Below, one piece after another: positions 1-11,864 of a stretch of DNA of 64,000 nucleotides. Position 1 is the first letter of the stretch. The number at the start of each line of letters is the position of its first letter. Origin of the DNA: Aquanectria penicillioides (lineage: Eukaryota > Ascomycota > Sordariomycetes > Hypocreales > Nectriaceae); NCBI GenBank assembly GCA_003415625.1, contig PYIU01000004.1, positions 4,526,001 through 4,590,000 of the forward strand. Direction: 5' to 3'. The notes below the pieces were generated by a model that saw only the letters and a program-made list of their open reading frames with translations, searched no databases and was not told the origin of the DNA. Made by a program: the position numbers and the translations under genes.

Positions 1-771
1 GAAGACCTGTATGGTAACCCTGGAAAGGGTTACGAAGTCTTTTGGAGACGTGTTGTTCTCGTCTTTATCGGCCTGGGTGCTACTATTCTCATCAACTTTG
101 TGCCAAAGCCTCCGTCTGCGAACCGATACTATCGCGGCCTCCTTAGCGATAGCCTTATCAGCATCCGGGATCAATATGCCCTGTTCGCGTCAAACTGGAA
201 GGACCCAGCACCAGATCTGCGCGATGTGGCTCAAGAAGAGGCTTTGTCTGTCCTGGAAGGCCTGCTGTCGATTTCAGGCCCAATTAAGCTAACTGTGTTC
301 GAGTTCTCTTATTCCAACTTTGATACGGCCACGCTGAGCGAAGTCTGCCAGTTGTCCATGGTTGTCAATCTATCTGTTGCCCAGCTGCTGATATACACAA
401 GCCAGCTAACGGACCGACAAAGATCGTGGATTATTCCATCCACGTGTGCCGCCAAGGAAGACATGATTGCCGAGATAATGGCAGTTATCACAATAGTGGA
501 GCAGGCATTAAAGACAGGCGACCCTCTCCCAGCCGTGCTGCCGACGCCACTATTCGCTAAAGCTATGGCATTTACGAGAGAACACCTCGGAGAGGGAATG
601 CGCGATGGTGGGCTTCGGAGAAGATCTAGTCATATTGATGATGAAGGGGCAAGGATGTATGTCGTTATTCTGAATGCGTTGGTGCAGATGCTGGCAGCGC
701 TGGATGAATTGGTGTTGGTGCTGAAAAGAGCTGTTGGAGAGACGAGTAATATTGCTGTCCTGGAGGTATAG
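1..771 (+). CDS. DUF2421/FUSC-like membrane protein, C-terminal part (5' end outside window)
   Basis: The reading frame is open from base 1 to a TAG at 769-771, so the gene starts before the window and 256 residues of its C-terminus are visible. A hydrophobic segment (VVLVFIGLGATILINF) follows a GNPGKGYEVFWRR stretch, and after it come a PKPPSANRYYRGLLSD segment and a long helical soluble tail. This arrangement is what I know from the C-terminal DUF2421 half of the large fungal proteins with an N-terminal six-helix transporter-like region (FUSC/ArAE-like, Brefeldin-sensitivity family). The expected role is a membrane transporter-like protein; no substrate can be inferred. No intron is visible in this part. 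An apparent start inside the frame at position 100 is GTG and is not the true start. Confidence 0.7.
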   Translation, partial: EDLYGNPGKGYEVFWRRVVLVFIGLGATILINFVPKPPSANRYYRGLLSDSLISIRDQYALFASNWKDPAPDLRDVAQEEALSVLEGLLSISGPIKLTVFEFSYSNFDTATLSEVCQLSMVVNLSVAQLLIYTSQLTDRQRSWIIPSTCAAKEDMIAEIMAVITIVEQALKTGDPLPAVLPTPLFAKAMAFTREHLGEGMRDGGLRRRSSHIDDEGARMYVVILNALVQMLAALDELVLVLKRAVGETSNIAVLEV

Positions 772-1661
772 AGATACCAGTGGTAAAGTACTGGCAAATT
801 AATAAAGTTGGGGATTTAACGCCTCCCGTTCATTTACTCATCGCTTCATAATGATTGATGACTGATTTGTACCCACGGTCTGATGGGCGACAGTGAAGCT
901 GAGTATAGGGACGCCTATTGACCAGTATCAAGTTTGTACAACGTAAAGCAATATGTTTCACCGTTTCTGTCGCTCAACATTATCCTCTCACTGTGAATTG
1001 CAAACCCTGCAGTATCCACTTGAAGCCTGAGCTGTCTAAGGTAATATTTGGTAGAGATGAAAGGACTGGGCCGATACCTGGCTTGATTTATCAAGATCCA
1101 TGGTATGCCCGGATAGTGTAAGGATCAACATCGATTCGTGCATCTGCCAGGGATAGTATGCCATCGAGGGAGAAGTCAGAGGTCATGAGTGTACCAGAAT
1201 CGAGTACTGACCCTTTTTGGCGTATTGAGGAGGGCAGGACTTTGTGTCGTGACAATCTCCTTCGTAGACTAAGACGGATCCTAAACCTGTCCTCCCCGCT
1301 TCAACATCTCGCGACGTAAATTAGCGTGATGAACACGCAACCCCCGCCTTTGACGCGGCTAATCAGACGAGCTGGGTCTGTGTCCATAAACTCCAAGTCT
1401 GATATCACGGATGTCACAAGCGTGATCTCAATGAAGGCGGCGCTCGAGTTGGACTCGTTGAGTGTCATTCAGCCAGCCCCTGGCACGATTTTCTTTCAAA
1501 GGCCCCTTGTCCTCCTTCTAATCTTCCTAACCTGTGAATCGTTTCTCCTGCATTACGGCCCTCGAGACCAATTTGGACTCCAAACCTTCTCCAGCATCGG
1601 ACACGTCCAATATGGATGCTGCTTAACCGGGGGTTCACTTGGAGACAGCGAGCTCTCTTAG
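772..1661. other. Intergenic stretch without a supported gene
   Basis: Only short ORFs occur here, such as 67 and 111 codons at 918-1121 and 1326-1661. None has a recognisable domain or splice-linked partner. The stretch separates the DUF2421 gene from the decayed permease; the missing N-terminus of the permease may once have lain in its right part. Confidence 0.5.
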
Positions 1662-3149
1662 TCCAGGCCATGTTTCTCAAATCCAACCCCAAGAGGCTTT
1701 CTCGAAGCTGAGCGCGCTCGGTATCGGATTCTCTATTTTGAACTCGAATATCGGCATCATGTAACAGCTCCCAATAACCACGCCGTTCGGAGGACCGCCA
1801 CTGTTCTTTTGGGGCGTCTTTCTGATCTCAGCCATCACCATGTGCAGGGCCATCACCCTCGGCGAATTCGTGTCCATTTGGCCCCATAGCGGTGGCCAGT
1901 ACTTCTAGGTTGCACAGCTCGCACCTCCTCGGTCCCGACAATTTCTCTCCTATATGACTGCAATCATCTCCTGAGCTCTGCGGTTTGCATTGGAGCATCC
2001 TGCGCCCTCGGCTCAGCTAGACTCTTGTTTTCCATGGTCCAACTCGTGGATCCTTCGATCGAAGCGAAACCGTGGATCATCTTCCTCATATACCAAGCAC
2101 TCAACATCTTTATGTTCGGCTTCAACTGCTTCGAATTCCTCATTCCGATTCTTGGAAAGGCATTCTTGGGCTTTACTGTCATCGTCATGTTTATTGTATT
2201 CGTTGCCCTCTTTGTAGCTGGCAAAGCAACGCAGTCGGCCTCTATCTAGTGTCTTTATCGACTTTACAAATAGCACTGGTTGGCCAGATGGCATTGCATT
2301 TCTCATCGGTATCAATGGCATGAACTGGTGTTTCTCCTGTCTGGATGCTTCAACTCACCTAGCAGAAGAAATGCCCGAACCGCGAAAGAATATCCCAAAG
2401 GCCCTAATCTGGGCCATTATTGTTGGACTTTTCACCAGTTTGATGATGATTTTCGCCATCTTCTTCAACGTCGGCGAACTGGAAACAGCAAGTGCCATCT
2501 TGCTCATCCTATATTCCTATATTCCGCGTTGAAGCAGAAAACAACAGGCGCTCTCACTATTCACTCTTTGATGTTTATTTCTGCTTATAGCTCCTTGTTT
2601 GGGATTCATACCTGGCAGTCACGCATTGCTTGGGTTTTAAGCAGAGACAAAGGCCTCCCATTTCATGCTTACCTGAGTAGAATCGCGACAGCCCCATATG
2701 GAACACCCATCTGGGCTCATTTGTGGTACACAGTCTGGGTCTCAATCTGCGGCTGCTTATACCTCGGTTCCCGGGTTGCATTCAGCTCATTTATTGCAGT
2801 AGGTCCGATTTTGCAATACATGACATATTCCTTGCCTGTATTGCTGTTGCTGATGCGGGGTCGCAAGAATGTTCCACATGGTCCGTTCTGGTTCCCAACG
2901 TTGGGTCTTTTTGCAAACATTGTCACTCTGACTTGGGCCGCCATCATCTTGGTGTTCTATTGTCTACAGTACTATAAGGAAATCTACATTGATCAGATGA
3001 ATTTCGTCTCTGCAGTCTTCGGAGCAGTCTTGATTTACGCAATTTGCTACTGGGCCTGTTATAGGTACAAGAATTACACGCTTCCCGAGGACCTAGACAT
3101 GTATGATCCGCAGCGGAAACATGTTATGCGAGAAGGGAGAGATGTTTGA
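1662..3149 (+). pseudogene. Decayed amino-acid/choline-type permease (APC superfamily)
   Basis: Pieced together over three frames, this encodes a typical fungal APC permease. It starts near SKLSALGIGFSILNSNIG, then GGPPLFFWGVFLISAIT, LGEFVSIWPHSGGQYF, CFSCLDASTHLAEEMPEPRK and ATAPYGTPIWAHLW, and ends with a hydrophilic tail and a TGA at 3147-3149. These are family landmarks of the amino-acid/GABA/choline permeases of the plasma membrane. The frame is broken by TAA at 1762, TAG at 1906 (where the family has Trp in QYYWVAQL) and TGA at 1972, and by frameshifts near 1975, near 2245-2250 and near 2500. None of these breaks is covered by a plausible GT-AG intron. Two of the stops fit TGG-to-TAG/TGA transitions. 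The N-terminus is not recognisable. I call it a pseudogene with good confidence. Confidence 0.8.
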
Positions 3150-3316
3150 GATCAATGAAATGCGTGGTAAACCCAGCTCGAGCCAGTCAAATTGGTATGT
3201 CGCAGTTGGAAGGATACGGGCAGCGAACGCAAAATTTCGCATTCATAGTATGCGTCAATCATCTAATTCAAGAGCGCTATCTTCTTATCATTAAAATCTT
3301 TCATTGATAGATACTA

Positions 3317-6300
3317 TTATACATTATTTTGTAAGAGGCTTGCAACCTCCGAGCAAGGATTAAGACGTGCCCACTGGTGTGCAGTTTTTCCATAACTGTC
3401 TATACATCCAAGATCGAACTTTGCCGTTTCTAGAAGGAGTGACACCATTTCTACTCCAGAACCCAGAGCTGCGTAATGAAGGGCCGTTCTTTGATCACGA
3501 GAAGGGGTTTCTGCGACCACCCTCGGACAGGCAAGGAGCATTTTGGTAGCCGTGGTGTTCTGTTGCATTACCGCATAGTGTAATGCTGTGCGGCCAGAGT
3601 TATCGAGATGATTGACAGAGATTTGTGCTGATCGAAGTATTAGCGGCACAGCGGCTACGAAATGTCGTGTGATGGCCAAATGGAGAGTTGTTGCGCCGTT
3701 CGCGCATACACAATTGACTTCAACCTTGGGACAATTGATAAGAATCTCCAGAAGGGGCAGGTTTTTATGTACCAGGGCCAACTGCAATGCTGTATATCCT
3801 TGTGGATCCTTCAAATTGAGGTCTGCGCCGCCATCGTTTAATATAAACTCGACCACCTGTGGAGCATCGTAAATGACTGCCAAGTGCAAGGCGGATTCCC
3901 CGTTTTCACCTATATTGTTCAGGTCGACAGAGTATTGCCGTAACAAAAATATGGTTACGTTTCCGGCTTTTTTTATGATGGTGGTGCGTATAATCTCTGC
4001 AACATTGGCTGGACAGGCAAATGAGCTTTCTCCTCTTAGTATAACGGCCGAGCTCTCTGAAAGAATATTTGTACGACCGATTTTAAGCACGAAATCAAGG
4101 TCATGTTCGGTAAAATTCTGGTTCTTGTTGGCTGAGAGCAATAAATGGAGAGCCTTTTGGCTCGGCGCGACTTCAGAGGAAGTAGCTTGGCTCATGGTTG
4201 TTAGGAGTGCTTGTGGTTTTGATTTGAGAAGTCGCAGAAGTGTCATAATAAACCCGGCCCCAGCTTCGACGGCCAAACTCCAGGCACGCTCCAGGTTCCG
4301 TATCGAGTAGCTCATTCCAGGTGGAGTTTCCACGAGCACTTCGCATAGAATTGCATCACGGTTGATGATTGCAATGTGTAACGGCGTATTGCCATTCGCA
4401 TCTTGGACGTTGACTTCCGCCTGATTTCTTAGCAATAAGCTGGCCATTCGCCGTGACCCCGATTTAACGGCGTAATGCAAGGCACTGTTTTGAAAGAAAT
4501 CTTTAAGATTGATATTTGCTGGATATTTTTCCAAAATCGCGGTGGCGCTTGCAACCTGCTTTTTCTGCGCGCAGATATGTAGCACTGACATGTTTTGTGA
4601 GTCAAGGATGCTAAAGTCAACAGCAGGATGGTTTATCAAGTGTAGGCAGACAGACGACGAGAGGCTCCTGAGAGCTGTGTGCAAGGGAGTTTGACCTTTA
4701 TCATCCTTCAAGTTCGGATCCAACTCGATGGTGGAGAAAACGAGTTTTATCATATCGAGGCTGTCACCAGCTGCAGCAACATGCAACAGCGCCTCTGGTT
4801 GCATTATAATACTGAAACACGATGCACCTGGCAGCGGATGCTTAGATTCCACAATAAGATCTTGTCTCATCTTGGAATATGCGACACAATGGTCTTGATT
4901 CCAATCTGTTGAGATCAGAATTGGTATGTTTTGACCAGGTTCGAACAATGCCGAAACTTGTTTTCCAATCAAAGGCGTTGTCGTGGTATCGTTGTCAACT
5001 GGGCCACTCACATCCCAAATGGCTGTTGCTGCCACCTGTTCCGATAAACGTTTAACGCGTTTGGGGCGATGATTGAAGGCCTCTAATTCCTGCTCGTTGT
5101 TTAATAAGAACAAACTCCAGGCCCTGCTCGATTGACCCATTGAAGTCGAGCTTCTAGGATCCGAAGTGGTGCCATGGCGGAGAATAGACCAAAAGCAGGA
5201 GTTAGAGTGGTTCCCAATTCGAGATATGAAGCCTTTTATAGCATCTGGCGATGACGAGTAATTGCCAAGCAGCAACAAAAAAGCATTCCGTGAGAAGTAG
5301 TTGATACGATCGCCGCTTTGAGCAAAGGTCGCTCCCAACCTTTTGACAGCCTCCATTGCAGCCAGATCCCATAGATTTTGGTTTGGGTCAATGTGCGGGA
5401 CATTTTTGATTAATCTCTCCGCGCGGGCAAGACTGTGCTCAAATGAGTCAAATTGCGACTGGTTGGTCCTCATCCTCCGGAAATTTTCAAAATGCCCACG
5501 AGACAGAAGCGTCCAACCCAGGGGGCTTATTCCAAAAATATCCTTATGGTTGGCGAAATAAATAAAATTGATCTCGTCTAGTCGATGGAGAAATTGATCT
5601 AAGCTATCAAGTCCTAACATGCACACGGTGTTAAGAACGGGTTGATGTTTCCGGCGATCCGTGCAGAACTGTATTGATATGTCATGGCGCATCAGTGCTT
5701 CAACAGGTGTGGGAAACTGCCTGGAGCTCTTTGAGAGCGCCTCGAGAGAGCCAAAGGCGTTTATTTGAGCACTCAATGTTGCACAGTAGTCCCAAGCATG
5801 GTCTAGCAGGTCGGCTGGCAGTGATTTAGACGCATGTAGCAGCGGTACCCACGAATCATTCATGAGTGACTGTATAATACCCGGGCGCTGGTGAGACTCA
5901 AATGACAGGTACCTAAGACAAGATCTTGCCATAACTGGAGCAATTTCCCCAAGGATATCTGAGTGAGACTCAAAGTAAACACTTAGGGTCGAGTGAACGA
6001 GAGTTGCCTTTGCTGTCACATGGACAGTGCCAGTTTGTAAGACTGACCCAAGACTCACAAATCCAAGACAGCAATCCAAAATGCTGGAAGAACTTGGTAG
6101 ATTATCAGGATGGAATTGGGTGTGGTGACATTCCACCGCCAACACATGTTGAAGTTTCTGTAAAGATAACGGGCCCGCAAAGTGAATCCAAGCAAGGGTC
6201 TTCAATGCCCTAGAGGCATGAGCATGCTCTCGAATACGGATAATGGTTTGGCCAAAAGTGCCTTCCAGAGTGTCGGACAAATGATGCAAGGCTTCTCGCC

Positions 6301-8042
6301 GTTGGTGGATGGTGTCGTGACTGAGAACGAGTGACGTATGAAGTGAAGCAAGAAGGAATCTTACCTCAAAGATTAGCCGAATAGCCCTTGCATGTGAATT
6401 TCTTTGAGATTACTTACAAACCACTTGCCATCTTTGAGATTTCGGTGCGTATCTCAGAAGCAAGATCTGAAGGCATGAGATCAGGCTGACGTTTCCTTTC
6501 ATCATCAATTCGTGCAGAGACGAGTGCGCTGACATCGTCTGTCTGGGGCTTGATAACTTTGTCCACAGCTCGGGGGAATACTTCCCTGATCGTATGAACG
6601 ATAGATGGTCGGCCAATGAAGAGAAACGATGTCGGCACAGGGAACTTTTGACAGGCGGCGATAAATGAATCTGCGTGATTGCATTCGTCGAGAGCGTCCA
6701 CACAGACGAAGAGTCTGCGTATCAGCGGTTTGAGATGCGCTAAAATCTGGTACATCTCATCGATTCTAGCACTGGCTCGGCGCAACTTGATGTGCGCATG
6801 GCGGACAAGCTGGGCGACTTTGCTCGGAACAGTGTCAAATTGGCCTAAAAGTTGTCGCAGAAGGGCGCCCACGAGCGGAGTTACCGAATAACTGTTTGTT
6901 CTTTGATAATCGCAATAGAGATACGTGGTGAAAATTTTGGAACCTGGAGATTGGGAGTCATGCAGATAGTCAACAATACGGGACCTGTCGAAATATTAGA
7001 TTCTAATACAGACGCATATCATGAGGTGACTATACATGGTATATGTCTTTCCCTGGCCGGGGTCTCCAATCCAGCAACCGACAGTTGCAGAGTGCTTCGA
7101 GGGTGGAGTTCCAAACCATCGCTGGAATTCAGTGTTGGTTAAGATCCACTCGCATGTGCCTGGCAGCCGAGTAGCCTTGATTTCCTCGTGTTTTCCAGAT
7201 GGATCGATAGGAGAGAGCCATTCCAATGCTTGTCCATGCAACTTTTCAGCGTGGAACTCTGCAAGCTCTAAGACGGCTGATGTTAGTTATGAAGATTACG
7301 AATTTACGAGCAGCTAACCAGTTTGCATCTGCTGAAATCTATCCATGCCGATATGAATCCGCTCTAGACTTTCCGAGGCTTTCGTGATGCATGATTCGAC
7401 AGATTGAACCCTCTCAATCATCGTCGTCATATGGACCCTCTGATCAGGAAATGCGGCTCCCATCTGGTTAAGGGTCTCAGTTTGAGATTTAAGGTATCCT
7501 ATGACTTCCTTGTGGGATTTTGACATTTGTTGGCTGGTCAAATAGTTAGCAAGGCCGAACTCGCAATCTCGTCATTTGCGATTCAAGACTGACCAGTTGC
7601 TAATTATCAGACAAAACTCGAACGTGCTCTGCATAGCGTGAAGCTCCGAAATAGTATCCAGACATTCTTGTTTATCGAGAGGCCATCGAAACCTGGAGGC
7701 TGCGCTCTTTACAGCATTGAGAGCTGATTGAGCGGGATTCGAACTGGTGGATGGCTGGGATCGCAGCTTTCTTGATAAGGCCACCACGCGATCTTGACAG
7801 GCTGAAATGGACACTATCAAAGCAGAGTCCTCTGCTATTGACATTTCTCTCGCCTCATCAGACTTAAGAAACGTATTCAACTTTTGAAGCGCAGTCACGA
7901 GTGCCTCAGCCGTCTTCGAGAGCTGCGCAGCCTCTTCCGGCGCTGAACGGATGCTGATAGCAACGTTGATCAATTTCGGGATTTCCATGGCCAGGCTGAT
8001 GAGCCCAGCCACGGAGGCAGCAGCCCCAAGCGCCTCCATCAA
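3317..8042 (-). CDS. STAND/NLR-like receptor: HeLo-like N-terminus, NACHT, ankyrin repeats
   Basis: Five exons on the minus strand close into one 1,504-residue frame: 8042-7594, 7533-7319, 7276-7036, 6984-6418 and 6359-3317. The introns have branch sites and acceptors such as TGCTAACTATTTGACCAG. The N-terminus (MMEALGAAASVAGLISLAME, residues 1-150) resembles the HeLo-like N-terminal domain of fungal STAND proteins, a membrane-targeting cell-death module. The NACHT ATPase follows, with P-loop GDPGQGKT at about 292-299 and Walker B LFVCVDALDEC at about 393-403. The last intron uses a GTAAG acceptor, which restores the conserved SGLFLLASLH segment of the domain. From about residue 1,000 to the end there are about 11 ankyrin repeats (GQTPLHTAL, NGNTPLHIAI, GRTALHYAV), with a less regular spacer after the fifth. 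The architecture is that of a fungal NLR in which ligand binding by the repeats triggers NACHT oligomerisation. All key residues are present and no break is seen, so it is probably functional. Confidence 0.87.
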
Positions 8043-8432
8043 AGAATCCGAGACTTGGTCAGGATATAGATTTGGTTACTTGACGGATGGAAAGCATAGT
8101 AGGGACAGAGATGAGGCTCTATCAGTTGTGCGGGGCTGCCTAAAATAAGGCTGACTTGCCGTCAGCCTCGGCCTGAAGGGCGGAACAAGGATGGTTGGCT
8201 GGTACAAGGGCACTGCGATGCGCCAAGAATAGTAGTTTTGACGTGGTATTGAGCTATGTATCACTTCCTTCCTGATTGTGTAAATACAGGGTATGCATCT
8301 CGCTACGCTGGTGGCGATATAACATCCACATTTGAAGAAGCTTTATCGATCTTTATTCAACAGCAAAAGTCTATTGACCACTCCGTGATGGAACCGAACA
8401 GCGACAATTGAACTCTGACTCGAGGCAGCTTT
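8043..8432. other. Intergenic region upstream of the NLR gene
   Basis: About 390 bp with no supported gene. It should hold the promoter of the minus-strand NLR gene and the 3' end of the minus-strand cupin gene. I see no distinctive regulatory element. Confidence 0.4.
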
Positions 8433-8816
8433 TTAACAATCCTGGCTCTTAATTCTAGCATCTTGAACCTGCTTAGTTCTCGAAGAGTCCTCCTGGTCAC
8501 CTGTGTTTACAGTACTCTGGTGCTCTATCATCATGATACAAGCATTCTCCGCAACGGGTCTATGCCTCACCCCCTTGGGAACCACAAACATATCGCCTTC
8601 CTTCATAACCACGGCATCTTGGTTTTCAATCTCCATCTGCAACTTCCCAGAGATTAGGTAGAAGAGCTCTTCAGAGTCGGGGTGCGAGTGCCATATGAAT
8701 TCTCCGTCGATCTTGGCGACTTTAACATGATGGTCGTTGATGGCGGCCACGAGACGGGGCGACCATGTCTCGGTAAATGAGGAGAGGACGCCTTGTAATG
8801 AGGTAGGCTGCAACAT
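8433..8816 (-). CDS. Small single-domain cupin protein
   Basis: A 127-residue intronless ORF. I chose the ATG at 8816 (MLQPTSLQGVLSSF); the frame is open further upstream, but only with a TTG. Cupin motif 1 is visible as HSHPDSEELFYLISGKL, with the two His and the Glu that normally bind a metal. Motif 2 is EGDMFVVPKGVRHRP, with the final His. The length fits a one-domain cupin of about 110-130 residues. Small cupins of this type occur in fungi near secondary-metabolite and stress genes, but no catalytic role can be read from the sequence. A short hydrophilic tail rich in Asp, Ser, Arg and Lys follows the barrel. No signal peptide is evident, so it is probably cytosolic. Confidence 0.8.
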   Translation of the reverse strand: MLQPTSLQGVLSSFTETWSPRLVAAINDHHVKVAKIDGEFIWHSHPDSEELFYLISGKLQMEIENQDAVVMKEGDMFVVPKGVRHRPVAENACIMMIEHQSTVNTGDQEDSSRTKQVQDARIKSQDC

Positions 8817-9209
8817 CTTGTGATGTGAATGTTGTGGTTGGAGTTGAATTATCAATCGTTCTTGTTTAGAATTACTTATTTAGATAATTCAGTATTAAAT
8901 GATGAGCTTCGTTTATATATCCGGTTGACGTCAATGATATGTACTAGAAATGTGGGCCGTATTCTGCCAATGACCCACCGTGTCATGCGCAAGGCGCAAG
9001 GGCGTGAAGCTATCCCCGATTATGTCAAGCAATATGGAGCATTTTTGATTCGCCACTCTTCCATTCAATTCGGCATTGGCCGCGTTTGATCATTTAAGAT
9101 GTTGTAAAAATCTTCATGTATTTTTATCATCTTTATTTTATATCACCATTATTAATTCCCATCTCTGCATTACTCTGGCTCCGGAAGCCTTTCACTTATG
9201 TTGCCGACC
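8817..9209. other. Intergenic region upstream of the cupin gene
   Basis: About 390 bp, moderately AT-rich, with no gene I can support. It contains the presumed promoter of the cupin gene and the terminator region of the S41-like protease gene, both on the minus strand. Confidence 0.4.
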
Positions 9210-11864
9210 TCATGAATTTGTCGTCGTGCTAGAATCGCTAGAAGCACCATTGACGCGCACAGCCCCGTTCGCAGGCGAGCAAATGGATGGGCTGCCCTGG
9301 GTGGGAATGCAAACACCTCGGCGGAGCGGAACACCAAAGCCCTTGTTGGCCTTGGTGCTCGAGATGCCAAACGTCTGTGAGCTGCTCTCCGTCGCGGAAC
9401 CAAGATTACAGGACAGGGATACGCCAGAGCCCGGACACGTGCTGCCATGATTGCTGCAGAGTGGCACGCACAAGTGGTTCGTGTACAGCTCGCTGCCGCA
9501 GTGGAATGTGACAGCTTGGCAGGGTACACCGATATTACAGTCTGAGGATCCGCGGTTGGGATTGCAAACTTTCACGGTGATAATGCGCGACGGGCTAGAG
9601 ACGCCGTCCTTGAGCGGATCTGAGGCATCTCCGCTGGCGCCGGTGCTGTGGAGGCCGAGATCTGGGACGGCGACGGAATCAGAGCTTACGGGCGGCGCCG
9701 AGGACGAGTTGGACGCAAGTCCGGTAGATCCGGTGACGCATTTTGAAGAGTCAACCCAGACGGCATGGCCGACATCCCGCCAGAGGGCGCTCATGTTGTA
9801 GACATTGTCCAGCGTCCAATAGAGTCTGCAGTCGGCGGGCAGGTACTGAAATTGCAGCGGAACGCCCGAATCGTCGTCCTTGCGGATCTGATCTCGGAGA
9901 TTGAAGCCGGCATAGTTGATGAATACGGGAGCCTCGCGGTCCTGGGGGAGCTGTGTGGCAGCTTCAGTGGTCCAGTTGCCTGCCTGGGTGAAGTCATCAT
10001 CAAGATCGGAAGCCGAGTATGGCGATGCGCCGCGTGAACCGGCTGTGGCCTGCATCGGCCCTGAGACAGGACGCCCACCGACAGCAACGGTGCGAACGCC
10101 GGCCTGGACCATCATCTCGGTAAACAGCGTGCATGTGGAGGAGCAAGTGCCATCAGTCAGGATGACGATGTGCTCCGCCTCCCAAGGCGCCGTTGTAGAC
10201 TCGACGCCCTCGACATATTGCGTGGGAACCCAGCCGCCAAAGTTGGCAATGTCGAATTGTACGTTGGCAAGGTCATATCGTTCCTGTCCAGGTTAGCATG
10301 TGAATCGAAGAGGGGAGAACTGAATACTTACTGTCAAGGAGAAGTCATCATGGTTGAACCTCCTGGGCCCATAATACTGGGCCCACGAGGTAAAGTTGTT
10401 TCCAGTAGCAGCATTCAATCTATTCAGGATAACCCATTCGCTAGCTTGGAGGTCCAGCTTCTCACTGTCGCTGTCATCCAGGGCAGCCCAGTATTCGTTG
10501 AAAGCATCGCCCAAGATGTCGGCCAACTCATGGCTCCTGCGCCGGCTCCCGGCAAAAGGAAGCTCTCCAGGGAAGAACTGGCCAAATGTGACAAAGGCCA
10601 ACAAGACCAAGCCGCCTGCATTACCTTGCAGATCGATGATGACGTCCGTGAGGTTGGAGGCTTGTGCACCGGTGATAAAGTCGGCGACAGCCAGCGAGAA
10701 GTTGCCCACGTCCCAGCTCACCTGGTCAAACGAGGGAATGCTTAGCACACCCGTCTTGGTGTCGTTGAGGAAGTAACCGGTGACAACGCCTCCGCCGGAG
10801 ATGGCGAGGTTGTTCTGAACAATGTCTGGGTTGTCCGGGTATGCGCTGCTGGCATTGAAGGGAATGTAAGGCCCCGTAGTCGTATCATCATCACTGCCGG
10901 TGTAGTATGAGATGTTGAACGCCGGCGGCAGCGTCATGTTGTTGTAGGAAGCCGGCAACAGGCCGAGAACAAAGTAGTTGTAAAAATCCCCACCAGTCTG
11001 CAACGGTCCCGTATAATACGGCTCGGCGTACAGAGCAAGCCACCATGTCTCAAGTATCGAGCCATTGGCAAAGGTAAAATTAAGCCCATCGCCCGGATAA
11101 AACGTCAAGCTGCCTCCAAAATCGCTCAGTCCGCCTTGGATATCCTGAGCTGGGCTCGACATTAGAGAGTTCCAGTCGGCGTGTGGCTCAAGCATGCCCA
11201 CGGACTGCAGCGCTGCCATGTCGGTGATGAACTTGACCACATCTACGCCATTGATGGACACGACTGGAGAAAAGTCTTGAGGTGGGCCGGACTCGCGCGC
11301 CATGATATCGTCCTTGATGTATATATCAGGCACTTCCTTGCCGTCTGTGGAAGCCGTCATGAGTTCGTAGGGGCTCGCAAAGACAAAGGCAGCGAGGATG
11401 CCCGAATACAGGTCTACGTGGGCGTCATGCACGCGGTAGACGACGCTCTGCAGAGCCGCCTCGAATGCATATTGGTTTGGATACACGCCAGCAGTGATGT
11501 TTTGCTTTATTACATCGAGCTCATGGAGGACGTCGACAGCCGGTTGCTGGTATCCGTCGGGGGGCGACTTGAGATAGGCGAGCGTGCTCTGGAACTGAAT
11601 TGTCGTGTTATAATAGTCGACGAAGCGCAGCGCAACAGCCGGGTTAAAAGGGACGCTCGTTAGACAGTCGTAAGCGTCGGAGGCGTAGAAGACGAAGCTG
11701 CCGTTGTTGACATAGTCGACAATGGCGCCGCAAATTGTCGAATCCGCATCGTCGCGCTCAGTGAGTGAAGGAGTATTCGTGCGCACAACTCGAGTCGGTC
11801 TCGGGCCAGCTGCAGCGAGCCCCAAGAAGAGGAACACCAGCGTCAGGTAACGAGCGAGCGCCAT
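9210..11864 (-). CDS. Secreted S41-family (CPAF/UstP-like) serine protease homologue
   Basis: Two exons, 11864-10332 and 10283-9210, are joined across a 48-nt intron (donor GTAAGT, branch TGCTAACC, acceptor GGACAG) and give 868 residues. The ATG at 11864 is chosen because it starts a clear signal peptide (MALARYLTLVFLFLGLAAAG); upstream only a TTG is available. The family landmarks are a mid-region DVIIDLQGNAGG and, just after the intron, TDGTCSSTCTLF, where the Ser is the expected S41 nucleophile; AGVRTVAVGGRP follows. Many N-glycosylation sequons are present. Fungal relatives are annotated as S41 peptidases, one of them (UstP) in the ustiloxin cluster; nothing here shows such a cluster. The C-terminal 190 residues form a Ser/Gly/Cys-rich tail (conserved-looking CNIGVPCQAVTFHC) without a GPI signal. 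Activity on proteins is inferred from the family only. Confidence 0.82.

Noticed and set aside
1326..1661. 111-codon ORF as the permease N-terminus
   Set aside because: The sequence does not resemble an APC N-terminus and it is not in frame with the recognisable part.
9170..9529. 119-codon minus-strand ORF overlapping the protease tail
   Set aside because: It overlaps the end of the S41-like CDS in another frame and has no independent support.
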